A DNA stretch of 64,000 nt. Origin: Effusibacillus dendaii. GTDB lineage: Bacteria; Bacillota; Bacilli; Tumebacillales; Effusibacillaceae. Made by a program: the position numbers and the translations under genes. The stretch covers positions 2,374,001-2,438,000 of the forward strand of contig NZ_AP023366.1 of assembly GCF_015097055.1 (NCBI RefSeq). The letters run 5' to 3'. The notes under the pieces were generated by a model, which was given only the letters and a program-made list of their open reading frames with translations, did no database searches and was not told where the DNA came from. Position 1 is the stretch's first letter, and each line of letters begins with the position of its first letter. Shown in pieces: positions 1 to 7,974 of this stretch.

Positions 1-306
1 AATCAAAATGCTACAGAAATTAATGCAAAACAATGGACCGAACAAATATTCACCTATGCTCCGTTTACCAACCTTTTCAACACCACCGGCCAGCCCGCCA
101 TCTCCCTACCTTTGGGATGGAGCAGCGACGGCTTGCCAATTGGAATGCAGTTCGCTGGACGCTTCGCCGACGAGGCGACGCTTCTCAGATTGGCCGGTCA
201 ACTTGAAAACGCCAGCCGGTGGTCTTTCCTTTTCTGTAATGAGAGAATTCGTTATGCGTTGAAGTCGAGCCGATTGATTCCAATCCGTGCTAAGCTTATG
301 ATGTGA
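1..306 (+). CDS. Amidase (amidase-signature family), C-terminal fragment cut by the window edge
   Basis: The frame is open from base 1 and ends in TGA. The text includes PFTNLFNTTGQPAISLPLG, then GLPIGMQFAGRFADEATLLRLAGQLE, which is the conserved C-terminal end of amidase-signature enzymes (glutamyl-tRNA amidotransferase A-like and 6-aminohexanoate cyclic-dimer hydrolase-like amidases). These enzymes hydrolyse amides with a Ser-cisSer-Lys triad, which lies upstream of the window. After ASRW the last ~27 residues do not resemble the usual RRPP-type ending, so the extreme C-terminus may be altered by a frameshift. The substrate cannot be inferred from this fragment. Confidence 0.75.
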   Translation, partial: NQNATEINAKQWTEQIFTYAPFTNLFNTTGQPAISLPLGWSSDGLPIGMQFAGRFADEATLLRLAGQLENASRWSFLFCNERIRYALKSSRLIPIRAKLMM

Positions 307-337
307 CACTCCTTATAAGCTAAGGGGTGTTTTTTTG
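306..337 (+). terminator. Rho-independent terminator of the amidase gene
   Basis: Ten-base arms ACACTCCTTA (306-315) and TAAGGGGTGT (321-330) pair with one G-T, around a 5-base loop, and are followed by six T. The hairpin starts at the amidase stop codon. Confidence 0.85.
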
Positions 338-492
338 TTACAATTTTCCGGATAGGAGGTGGTACCGATTAGAGACTTTACTTACTACAAATGCCCAGCC
401 CCCCTCCTACTCGATTTTCATTTGGATAAAAATTCGTCAACCCATATTTACCCCTGAAAACAAAATTTTTGTGAACTATTTATGGATTTTTT

Positions 493-521
493 GTGACGTT
501 TTTGAAAAGTTCTGTTAAAAT
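493..521 (+). promoter_or_regulatory. Possible SigA promoter of the small membrane protein
   Basis: GTGACG (493-498), a 17-base spacer and TAAAAT (516-521). If used, transcription starts near 528, which excludes the ATG codons at 493-525 and supports the ATG at 556 as the start of the next gene. The -35 match is only moderate. Confidence 0.35.
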
Positions 522-555
522 GATGGTAAGTAACAGAAGAAATGGGGCGACAATA

Positions 556-801
556 ATGGGCAAGTTTCTGACAACTATGTACTTAGTTATTGCATTTTAT
601 TGTATCGTAAGCGCTTTTCTTGCCGCTCAGGTGCACGAATATCAACACACCATGTTATCCTTCTTTCTGGCAGTGTTTAATCTGGCGATATTTGCAATTT
701 TTCGTAAAGATTCAAAACGCCCTAAATTAAAATTGATACTGGGTAGTAAACAGAAAGAAGTATTGAGCATTAAACAAAAACAGGCGATAACCCGAGGGTA
801 A
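556..801 (+). CDS. Small hypothetical membrane protein (81 aa)
   Basis: Function not recognised. The frame is open from 493, but the predicted transcription start and the hydrophobic N-terminus favour the ATG at 556 (MGKFLTTMYLVIAFY). Two hydrophobic segments, roughly residues 4-24 and 33-50, are followed by a strongly basic lysine-rich tail, so a two-pass membrane protein with a cytoplasmic basic tail is likely. The ribosome site is weak (GAAGAAATGGGG). The gene stands alone between two terminators and converges on the qox operon; its last codons form part of the downstream terminator stem. Confidence 0.5.
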   Translation: MGKFLTTMYLVIAFYCIVSAFLAAQVHEYQHTMLSFFLAVFNLAIFAIFRKDSKRPKLKLILGSKQKEVLSIKQKQAITRG

Positions 802-815
802 GCCGCCTGTTTTTG
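776..815. terminator. Bidirectional terminator between the small gene and qoxD
   Basis: AAAACAGGCG and CGCCTGTTTTT are inverted around an ~16-base loop. There is a T-run on the plus side and an A-run on the other, so it can end both the plus-strand gene and the minus-strand qox operon. Confidence 0.8.
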
Positions 816-855
816 TTGGAACGATTTAATAGTTGTTATGCTGTGCATCCACGTA

Positions 856-1140
856 TTAAATGTAACCCCAGATCATGCTTAGTAATGTACCGAAAACGGT
901 AACTAAAGCTATTAACAATCCATAGTATACGTTTGTATAGATTGCCCCTTTATCCTCAGTTTCACCAGCGTGCATAAACACAACCAGCTGAAGGCCTGCT
1001 TGTACGAATGCCGTTACAAGAAGAACCGTCATGCCTACTGGAAATGACATGTCCAGAAAGTAAACCAAAAGAGCAACTGCAGTCAGGATCAGTGAGAATA
1101 CAAAACCCATTACTTGTTTGAGTGGAAATAACTCTTTCAT
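856..1140 (-). CDS. qoxD: Quinol oxidase subunit IV
   Basis: Small subunit (94 aa) of the cytochrome aa3 menaquinol oxidase in the plasma membrane. It has three predicted membrane helices, as expected for the COX4/CyoD family; it is thought to help CuB/haem assembly and has no redox centre. The start at MKELFPLKQVMGF is chosen because AAAGGAATG lies about 10 bases upstream; a longer frame from 1188 overlaps qoxC. Last gene of the qoxABCD operon, directly after the qoxC stop, and followed by the terminator at 776-815. Confidence 0.9.
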   Translation of the reverse strand: MKELFPLKQVMGFVFSLILTAVALLVYFLDMSFPVGMTVLLVTAFVQAGLQLVVFMHAGETEDKGAIYTNVYYGLLIALVTVFGTLLSMIWGYI

Positions 1141-1142
1141 GT

Positions 1143-1739
1143 TTACATCATTCCTTTCAGGTAGATGAAGCTGAAGATGAAGATCCATACTACGTCCAGG
1201 AAATGCCAGTAAAGAGAGAAGATGAACGATTTATTGGCTGTTTCAGGAGTCAATCCGCGCTTAGCAACCTGCAGCATGATGGATAATCCCCAGAAAAAAC
1301 CTAAGGTAACGTGCGCCCCATGTGTTCCTAATGTTGTTAACAGGATCGATGTAAATGCACTGGTTTGGATCCCTGCTCCAATGTGAACATAATGAACGAA
1401 TTCAGAAATTTCAACCGCTAAGAATCCAGCACCAAGAAGCAGTGTGACAGCAAAAAATGACAACATCGCTTTCTTATTGCCGAGACGCATCGCGTGAACT
1501 GCAAGACCGATGGTAAAACTACTTGTTAAAAGCACGACAGTTTCAATCAGTACGGGAGTGATTTCGAAAATCTCTGCTCCAGAAGGGCCGTTGCCCGTAC
1601 GATCAACTAATGTGAAATAGGACGCGAAAAGCGTTGCAAAAAGCATGATTTCGGCACCCAGGAAAATCCAAAAACCTAACACTTTTAGGCGATTTTCTTC
1701 CGTACTGTATTCAAGTGGCAGCGAGTGATCAATTTTCAT
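1143..1739 (-). CDS. qoxC: Quinol oxidase subunit III
   Basis: Subunit III (198 aa) of the haem-copper quinol oxidase, with five predicted membrane helices. Family hallmarks visible are GFWIFLGAEIMLFATLFASY near residues 22-41 and the ending FYWHF-like SLYWHFLDVVWIFIFSFIY. It stabilises subunit I and lines the proton-uptake side. Its ATG overlaps the qoxB stop by one base (TAATG), so translation is probably coupled. The length matches Bacillus QoxC. Confidence 0.95.
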   Translation of the reverse strand: MKIDHSLPLEYSTEENRLKVLGFWIFLGAEIMLFATLFASYFTLVDRTGNGPSGAEIFEITPVLIETVVLLTSSFTIGLAVHAMRLGNKKAMLSFFAVTLLLGAGFLAVEISEFVHYVHIGAGIQTSAFTSILLTTLGTHGAHVTLGFFWGLSIMLQVAKRGLTPETANKSFIFSLYWHFLDVVWIFIFSFIYLKGMM

Positions 1740-3694
1740 TAGTTAGCACCTCGCAATTTTGTTTCTGTCCCTTCAATTTCTTCAATTTGTTCAACGGAAA
1801 TGTAATGGCCGTGATCTTTCTCGAATGAACGGTGAGCCATACAAGCAAAAATACCGATTGTCGAAAGGATTACCAGAGGCCATATAGCGAATACAAACGC
1901 AAAGCCCCAGATGAAGAAGATAACACCCATGATAAACGGGACGCCACTGCTATTTGGCATATGGATCTTTTCATACTTGCCTTTGAATAATACATGACCT
2001 TTTTTCTTGGCATCCCACAATGCTTCAATTGAATTAACTTGCGGCACAACAGCAAAGTTATATGCGGGTACCGGAGTATGAGTAGCCCACTCGAGAGTAC
2101 GCGCATCCCACGGATCGGAACTGATATCTCTTGAAGCATAACGAGTGCTGTAGTAGATGTTGTATACGATCAAAACAAAACCTGCTGCAAGCCCAAGTGC
2201 TCCGACAAGCGCAACCATGTTCCAAGGTCCAAATCCAGTTGCTTCAGAGTAGGTATACATCCGTCGAGCCTGACCATCTAAACCGGAGAAGAACATGGGC
2301 ATGAATGCCAAAAGAGTGCTGACTGCGATAATCCATGCCGCCAATTTTCCGATTTTCTCATTGAGCATGAAACCGAACATTTTTGGCCAATAGTAAGTGA
2401 GACCGGCCAGCATCGCAAATACAACACCAGGAATAATAACCATGTGGAAGTGAGCTACCAAGAACATAGTATTATGGTATTGGTAGTCAGCAGCTGACAT
2501 TCCAAGCATGACCCCGGTAACCCCGCCGATTGTGAAAAGCGGGATGAAAAGCAATGCATAAAGCATTGGAGTGGTAATTTCAATTTTCCCTTTCCAAAGC
2601 GTGAACAGCCAGTTAAAGATCTTAACCCCAGTCGGAACGGCAATTGCCATCGTTGTAATCGAGAAGATACTGTTAGCTACTGCTCCCTGACCCATAGTAA
2701 AGAAATGGTGCGCCCATACTAAAAATGAAAGTAGGGAGATGATAACCATTGAGGCAACCATAGACTTATAGCCATACAGGTTACGGCGTGCAAAGGTTGA
2801 AATAACCTCACTATAAATACCGAATGCCGGCAGAATCAAGATATACACTTCAGGATGTCCCCAAACCCAGAACAAGTTTGCCCAAAGCATATCCATACCG
2901 CCATTATTTGTTGTAAAGAAGTGTGTTCCAAACAGGCGATCCATTGTCCCCATTGCAAGCGCCACTGTTAATACAGGGAAAGCGAAAACAATGATGACGT
3001 TAGCGATTAAAGCAGACCATGTAAACATTGGCATTTTCATCAATGTCATGCCAGGTGCTCTCATTTTAAGGATGGTAGTCATAAAGTTGATACCAGTCAT
3101 TAATGTACCAATACCGGCAATCTGAATAGAAATCATATAATAATTTGTTCCTACAGATTGGCTGAATTCATTACCTGCAAGCGGGAAATAAGAGGTCCAA
3201 CCTGCATCAGGAGAACCGCCAACTACGAAAGAGATATTGAATAGCATCGCACCCATGAAGAACAACCAAAAACTTAGTGCATTCAAACGTGGGAACGCTA
3301 CGTCACGAGCTCCGATTTGCAATGGAACAACGAAGTTCATTAAAGCCATAATGAATGGCATAGCCATAAAGAGGATCATAACCACGCCGTGGGTTGTGAA
3401 AATTTCATTATAGTGCTGAGCATCCAGCAGCGTGTTTTCAGGGACAGCAAGCTGGGCACGCATCATTAAAGCATCTGCGCCACCACGGAATAGCATGAGC
3501 AAGGCAGATATCAGATACATAATACCGATCCGTTTATGGTCTACTGTTGTTAACCATTCACGCCATAGATAGCCCCATTTTTTAAAATAGGTTAAGCCGG
3601 CAACTATTGCGATAACAGTAAGACCGATGGCAACCATGGATGCGTAAATCGCAGGGTTTGGATGCGGTACGGCAAATCGATGGAAGAAATCCAT
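1739..3694 (-). CDS. qoxB: Quinol oxidase subunit I (haem-copper oxidase catalytic subunit)
   Basis: Catalytic subunit (651 aa) that reduces O2 to water and pumps protons, holding haem a, haem a3 and CuB. Visible motifs are WGHPEVYILILPAFG (CuB histidine cross-linked to tyrosine), WAHHFFTMG (two further CuB histidines) and VAHFHMVI (haem ligands). An extended N-terminus before TTVDHKRIGIMYL matches QoxB/CyoB rather than CoxA. The start lies just downstream of a clear AAAGGAG ribosome site, and the gene follows qoxA by 32 bases. Confidence 0.96.
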   Translation of the reverse strand: MDFFHRFAVPHPNPAIYASMVAIGLTVIAIVAGLTYFKKWGYLWREWLTTVDHKRIGIMYLISALLMLFRGGADALMMRAQLAVPENTLLDAQHYNEIFTTHGVVMILFMAMPFIMALMNFVVPLQIGARDVAFPRLNALSFWLFFMGAMLFNISFVVGGSPDAGWTSYFPLAGNEFSQSVGTNYYMISIQIAGIGTLMTGINFMTTILKMRAPGMTLMKMPMFTWSALIANVIIVFAFPVLTVALAMGTMDRLFGTHFFTTNNGGMDMLWANLFWVWGHPEVYILILPAFGIYSEVISTFARRNLYGYKSMVASMVIISLLSFLVWAHHFFTMGQGAVANSIFSITTMAIAVPTGVKIFNWLFTLWKGKIEITTPMLYALLFIPLFTIGGVTGVMLGMSAADYQYHNTMFLVAHFHMVIIPGVVFAMLAGLTYYWPKMFGFMLNEKIGKLAAWIIAVSTLLAFMPMFFSGLDGQARRMYTYSEATGFGPWNMVALVGALGLAAGFVLIVYNIYYSTRYASRDISSDPWDARTLEWATHTPVPAYNFAVVPQVNSIEALWDAKKKGHVLFKGKYEKIHMPNSSGVPFIMGVIFFIWGFAFVFAIWPLVILSTIGIFACMAHRSFEKDHGHYISVEQIEEIEGTETKLRGAN

Positions 3695-3726
3695 ACTTTT
3701 TCGACTCCTTTCGGGAACTGGATTCG

Positions 3727-4623
3727 TTACTGATTATGGTGTTCTGAATGTTCATTAGAATTGCTTGATCCATGATTATGTCCGCCATTTTCAGCAGTTG
3801 GGGGCGGGCTGAAATCCAAATGAGTTCCAGTGAATGTTGCTTTTCCAAGGTGACCAGGTTCTAATAACTGATCGAATTTTTCTTTGGTAAGAGGTTGAGC
3901 GGTGGCTTTCACTTCTTTTACCCAATCGTCAAATTTGGATTGAGGCATTGCTTCGACGTCAAACGTATTTTCAGCGAATCCTTTCCCGCTGAAGTTTGCA
4001 TTTCGACCCATGTATTCACCTGGAACGTCAGCCGCCAAGTGTAATGTGTTGACCATGTCGCTCATAGCGTATTTTTGTCCACCAAGTTGTGGAATCCAGA
4101 AACTGGTGATCGGGCCGTATGAATAAAGTTTAAATTCAAGCGGTCGGTCTGTTGGAATATACAAATAATTAACTGTTTCGATACCTTGTTCAGGATAACT
4201 GAAATGCCATTTCCAGTTAGATGATGAAGCATAAATGACTAATGGTGCTTTACCTTCGTATCCTTGCGGTGTTGCCTCGACTTTATTGTTGCTTTGAACA
4301 GAAACAATTGAAAGAAAAATGACAATTAAAACTGGAATCCCCACACAAATCGCTTCCACAATCGGATTCCCTTCAATGTGAGGTGGTTCATAATCTTTAC
4401 TTTGTTTAGAGGCACGGTATTTTAGTAACATAAATACCAAAAGTGCGAAGACAGCAATGACAATAAACGACATTATCCAAATAGATAACATTATGTCATC
4501 GGCTTGCGTTTGAGCTTGAGGCCCTTTAGGATCCAAGACCGTTAATCGGTTTCCGCAACCGCTTACCAATAAGGCTGGTATACCGACTAATAGTGAAACC
4601 AAAATGCCTTTTTTTGATCTCAT
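3727..4623 (-). CDS. qoxA: Quinol oxidase subunit II, lipoprotein
   Basis: Subunit II (298 aa). The start at MRSKKGILV is set by AAGGAG about 9 bases upstream. A lipoprotein signal ends in LLVSGC (Cys23), followed by two membrane helices (about 43-66 and 87-107) and an extracellular cupredoxin domain. The CuA loop of cytochrome c oxidases is absent: no cysteine occurs in the mature domain around GGQKYAMSDMVN, so the complex takes electrons from menaquinol rather than cytochrome c. The C-terminus carries a histidine/asparagine-rich tail (GGHNHG...EHSEHHNQ), which could bind metal; that is inference. First gene of the operon. Confidence 0.95.
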   Translation of the reverse strand: MRSKKGILVSLLVGIPALLVSGCGNRLTVLDPKGPQAQTQADDIMLSIWIMSFIVIAVFALLVFMLLKYRASKQSKDYEPPHIEGNPIVEAICVGIPVLIVIFLSIVSVQSNNKVEATPQGYEGKAPLVIYASSSNWKWHFSYPEQGIETVNYLYIPTDRPLEFKLYSYGPITSFWIPQLGGQKYAMSDMVNTLHLAADVPGEYMGRNANFSGKGFAENTFDVEAMPQSKFDDWVKEVKATAQPLTKEKFDQLLEPGHLGKATFTGTHLDFSPPPTAENGGHNHGSSNSNEHSEHHNQ

Positions 4624-4895
4624 TTTTTCTTCTCCTTTCATCTGGACAGGGATAGTACGAGGATAGTTTGTGTCGTTTTTCACAGACTGGACAAAAAATA
4701 AAATAATGTGCAACAAGTAATGACTATTTTCTTTACCGATAGTAACATAGGTTCCTTCAAAGATTTAGCGCCAATACTCCATGGTTTGTGACAATACCTC
4801 AAAGATTTTGTGAAAAGATTTAGAAGGAAAAACATGTAAGTCATTTTGTTATTTTTTTGGCTGGGGGAGCAGAAATCGGGGGAACGTGTATTCTG
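4624..4895. other. Upstream region of qoxA, no gene seen
   Basis: AT-rich spacer before the qox operon on the minus strand. Open frames here are short, rich in Cys/Ser/Phe and lack ribosome sites. I could not pick a convincing -35/-10 pair for qoxA. Confidence 0.4.
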
Positions 4896-4973
4896 ATGTA
4901 TCCCCCTAAAGTCAGACAGATTGTCCGTCAACAGCAGACAACTTATACCGGCTATCATTTCGGATTCTGGTGA
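4896..4973 (+). CDS. Possible 25-residue small protein between qoxA and the MazG-like gene
   Basis: ATG followed by 24 sense codons and TGA: starts MYPPKVRQIV and ends TGYHFGFW. GGGGGA lies about 10-15 bases upstream, and a T-tailed hairpin follows within 25 bases (4998-5019). The terminator has no other obvious plus-strand gene to serve. Not recognised, and so short that chance occurrence cannot be excluded. Confidence 0.25.
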   Translation: MYPPKVRQIVRQQQTTYTGYHFGFW

Positions 4974-4997
4974 GAAACGAATTGGACAGTTAAACGA

Positions 4998-5019
4998 GGA
5001 GGCCACAGGGCCTCTTTTT
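4998..5019 (+). terminator. Rho-independent terminator upstream of the MazG-like gene
   Basis: GAGGCC (4999-5004), loop ACAG, GGCCTC (5009-5014), then five T. It stands about 115 bases before the next plus-strand gene and just after the 25-codon frame, so it ends either that small transcript or a leader RNA. Confidence 0.65.
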
Positions 5020-5133
5020 AATCTCTTAGGGCATATAAATGTGATACTCTGCTTTTGCGAAATGTGATTCAAAAATCGGTAGCAGGAGAAACGGAAACCC
5101 ATGTGGAAGGTAAACGGGTAGCAGGTGGAGGGG

Positions 5134-5454
5134 ATGACTGTGCGTGATACCCAGAAGGAACTGGATATTGCGAAAAATATTAAGATGATCGAATGGTTGA
5201 AAACGGAAGTCGTGGAGACGGTGGCCGTCTTGTTTCGCGGCTTTCAGCAAGGCAGCGAAACGTTGTTAAAGGGCGGATTAGCGAACCTGGTCGTGCTAAG
5301 TTATCTGATGGCCCGGCGGCTGGGAATGCGGTATTCGCAATTTGACTCGCAAATACGGGAGCAGATCCGACAAAATCTTGAAATGGATGATGCGTTTTTT
5401 GACTGGAGAGAAGATCTAAGCATACTTGAAGAGCATTTTCAAAACAAGAAGTAA
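5134..5454 (+). CDS. MazG-like family protein
   Basis: 106-residue soluble, mostly helical protein. The N-terminus (QKELDIAKNIKMIEWLKTEVVE) and the run LANLVVLSYLMARRLGMRYSQFD resemble MazG-like proteins found near rplI in spore formers. It lacks a full MazG EExxE-12-28-ExxD metal site that I can see, so nucleotide pyrophosphatase activity is uncertain. Start: ATG at 5134 with AGGTGG five bases upstream; a GTG at 5125 lies inside the ribosome site. It precedes rplI by about 110 bases in the same direction. Confidence 0.6.
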   Translation: MTVRDTQKELDIAKNIKMIEWLKTEVVETVAVLFRGFQQGSETLLKGGLANLVVLSYLMARRLGMRYSQFDSQIREQIRQNLEMDDAFFDWREDLSILEEHFQNKK

Positions 5455-5562
5455 TCGATTTAAATAGATTTCCAATCTGCGTAGATTTTGCTTGAATACG
5501 AAACGATGGCTTTCATGGTATAAATAATGTAGAAGTTTTGTAGGTTGTTAGGGGGTCTTGTT

Positions 5563-6006
5563 ATGAAGGTGATTTTTCTTAAAGATGTAAAAGGACAAGG
5601 AACCAAAGGGGAAATCAAAGAAGTGGCTGACGCTTACGCAAGAAACGTCTTGATTCGTCAAGGGTTGGCTGAGGAAGCTACAGCCGGGAACTTGAAGAAA
5701 CTGGATGCGCAAATCAAAGCAATGGAAAAAAGAGCGCAGGAAGAGTTGGAAGAAGCGAAACGGCTGAAGGCCGTTTTGGAAAACACGACAGTCAGTCTAA
5801 AAACAAAGGCAGGCGAAGGTGGACGCGTGTTTGGGTCGGTCACGGCCAAACAGATTGCGGAAGCTTTAGATACGATGAAACTAAAAGTGGACAAACGCAA
5901 AATCGTCTTGGATGAACCGATTAAATCTTTGGGTACGACGATTGTTCCGGTCAAACTCCATCCGGAAGTATCTGCTGAACTGCGGGTCCATGTACAGGCG
6001 GAGTAA
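5563..6006 (+). CDS. rplI: Ribosomal protein bL9
   Basis: 147-residue large-subunit protein that binds 23S rRNA near L1. It has the usual layout: an N-terminal RNA-binding domain ([18 protein letters not shown]), a long connecting helix (about 45-78, charged [20 protein letters not shown]) and a C-terminal domain with [13 protein letters not shown]. The start is the ATG at 5563 behind GGGGG; an upstream in-frame codon at 5545 would add six unconserved residues. Its last codons provide the ribosome site for lonC. Confidence 0.97.
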   Translation: MKVIFLKDVKGQGTKGEIKEVADAYARNVLIRQGLAEEATAGNLKKLDAQIKAMEKRAQEELEEAKRLKAVLENTTVSLKTKAGEGGRVFGSVTAKQIAEALDTMKLKVDKRKIVLDEPIKSLGTTIVPVKLHPEVSAELRVHVQAE

Positions 6007-6012
6007 AAAAAT

Positions 6013-7950
6013 ATGAAAAAGCTGCTTGAAAAATTACATCTGATTCCAAACAGTACACTTCACCAAAAGCTTGAAAATGAGGAAGCGTATCGGCGGCAGG
6101 TAACGGCGCTTTTTGGAATACTGAGCAATCTTTACGGTGCGGATAAATTGGTGCTTCGCGCGGGGAAGCTGGAAGCGTTGCATTTGATGCGCTCATCTGA
6201 TCTTGGTGAACGCGTATTGGGGTTGCAGCGGATCGTGTTTGAAAATCCAAATCTGTCTGATATTCCGCGGAAAGACCAAATCCCGGTTGTTTTGCAGGAG
6301 ATTGAGGATGCGTTGGCAGATATGCTTGCGAGGCGATCTGTCGAGCAAGAAATTGAAGCGAAAGTAAGTGACAAAATGCAGGAGCGCCACGAGGAATACC
6401 TGCAAGAAATCAGAACGCAGCTGATTAAAGAAAAATCCGGCCCGGAAAATGCGCAGACGCTAAAGAAGTATGCCAAATTGGAAAAGCTGGAGCATATTCA
6501 CTTGTCCCGTTCCACGCTGGAATTGATCCGACCAAAGGCGCTCTCCGAAATCGTGGGTCAGGAAAAAGGAATTCGTTCGTTGATTTCCAAATTGGCTTCT
6601 CCGTTCCCTCAGCATGTGATCATTTACGGACCGCCAGGCGTCGGGAAGACGACGGCTGCAAGGATCGTGCTGCAGGAAGCGGCTCGCTTGGCGAACACGC
6701 CGTTTGCTTCCGATGCTCCGTTTGTGGAGGTAGATGGCACTACGTTGCGATGGGATCCGCGCGACATTACCAACCCGCTGCTTGGATCGGTGCATGATCC
6801 GATTTACCAAGGGGCGCGTCGCGATTTGGCCGATACGGCGATTCCTGAACCCAAGTTGGGGCTTGTCACAGAAGCGCATGGCGGTGTTCTGTTTATTGAT
6901 GAAATTGGGGAACTGGATCCGATTTTGCAAAACAAGCTGTTAAAAGTGCTGGAGGACAAACGGGTGCAGTTTGATTCGCCCTATTATGATCCGGACGACA
7001 AAAACGTGCCGAAATATATCAAGAAGCTGTTTGAAGAAGGGGCGCCGGCAGACTTTATTTTGATTGGGGCTACGACCCGTGATCCTTCCGAAATCAATCC
7101 GGCGCTTCGTTCTCGCTGTACGGAAGTGTTCTTTGAACCGTTGGTGCCGAACCAGGTCGAGGAAATTATTCGGGGAGCGGGGGAACGGCTTGGCGTATCG
7201 GTGGAAGCAGGCGTGCCCGAGTTGATTGCCCGCTACACGATAGAAGGACGGAAAGCGGTCAATGTGCTGGTTGATGCATACGGTTTGATGAAATATAGGG
7301 AAAGTAAAACGGGAGAAGAAACCGATTTGATCTGTCTCCAAGATGTCGAAGATGTGCTGCAGATGAGTCGGCTGCATCCGTATATCCGTGAGAAAAAGCA
7401 GGCGCGATGGGAAGTGGGGCGCGTCAATGGATTGGGAGTAGCCGGGTTCCTGGGATCTGTGATTGAAATTGAAGCGGTGGCGTTCCCTGCTCCAGAGAGA
7501 GGGAAAGGGCGGCTTCGTTTCAATGATACAGCCGGTTCTATGGCGAAAGACTCTGTGTTTAACGCGGCAGCCGTATTTCGGCGTGTGACCGGTCAGGACC
7601 TGTCCGATTTTGATGTGCATATTAATGCGGTAGGCGGCGGTCGAATTGACGGTCCGTCTGCCGGTGTAGCGATTTTTCTGGCTGCTTTCTCGGCAGTAAC
7701 GGGTAAACCCATTCCTCAAACACTGGCAGTCACAGGTGAAATTTCCATTCAAGGACGTGTGAAGCCGGTGGGCGGGATCGTGGAAAAGATTTTTGGCGCC
7801 AGACAGGCGGGAATGACACATGTGTTGGTGCCGGAGGAAAATGCGTCGGACGTGCCGAATGATACGATAGGCATTCAAGTCACAACGGTCAGTACGATTG
7901 AAGAGGTTTTGGCGATCGCATTTCAGCAAGAGCCTTTGAAAGTTTGCTAG
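6013..7950 (+). CDS. lonC: Lon-family ATP-dependent protease of the sporulation-linked LonC type
   Basis: 645 residues. The N-terminal ~180 residues are helical and replace the substrate-binding domain of LonA. The AAA+ domain shows Walker A GPPGVGKTT (about 206) and Walker B GGVLFIDEIGEL; the sensor region is in IGATTRDPSEINPALRSRC. The C-terminal Lon protease domain has the catalytic Ser in GPSAGVAIF (about 549) and Lys about 43 residues later in GGIVEKIFGA. Length and domain order fit the LonB/LonC group of spore formers; LonC is inferred from the family description and the rplI-dnaB location. It starts 6 bases after rplI and uses GGAG in the end of that gene. Confidence 0.85.
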   Translation: MKKLLEKLHLIPNSTLHQKLENEEAYRRQVTALFGILSNLYGADKLVLRAGKLEALHLMRSSDLGERVLGLQRIVFENPNLSDIPRKDQIPVVLQEIEDALADMLARRSVEQEIEAKVSDKMQERHEEYLQEIRTQLIKEKSGPENAQTLKKYAKLEKLEHIHLSRSTLELIRPKALSEIVGQEKGIRSLISKLASPFPQHVIIYGPPGVGKTTAARIVLQEAARLANTPFASDAPFVEVDGTTLRWDPRDITNPLLGSVHDPIYQGARRDLADTAIPEPKLGLVTEAHGGVLFIDEIGELDPILQNKLLKVLEDKRVQFDSPYYDPDDKNVPKYIKKLFEEGAPADFILIGATTRDPSEINPALRSRCTEVFFEPLVPNQVEEIIRGAGERLGVSVEAGVPELIARYTIEGRKAVNVLVDAYGLMKYRESKTGEETDLICLQDVEDVLQMSRLHPYIREKKQARWEVGRVNGLGVAGFLGSVIEIEAVAFPAPERGKGRLRFNDTAGSMAKDSVFNAAAVFRRVTGQDLSDFDVHINAVGGGRIDGPSAGVAIFLAAFSAVTGKPIPQTLAVTGEISIQGRVKPVGGIVEKIFGARQAGMTHVLVPEENASDVPNDTIGIQVTTVSTIEEVLAIAFQQEPLKVC

Positions 7951-7974
7951 TATCTGCAAAAGGAGGATGCTGCA

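Noticed and set aside
3727-4623. Cytochrome c oxidase (CoxB) rather than quinol oxidase
   Set aside because: The subunit II lacks the cysteines of the CuA loop, and subunit I has the extended N-terminus of quinol oxidases.
4680-5102. 140-residue minus-strand frame upstream of qoxA
   Set aside because: No ribosome site, low-complexity Phe/Leu/Ser text, and it covers the qox promoter region.
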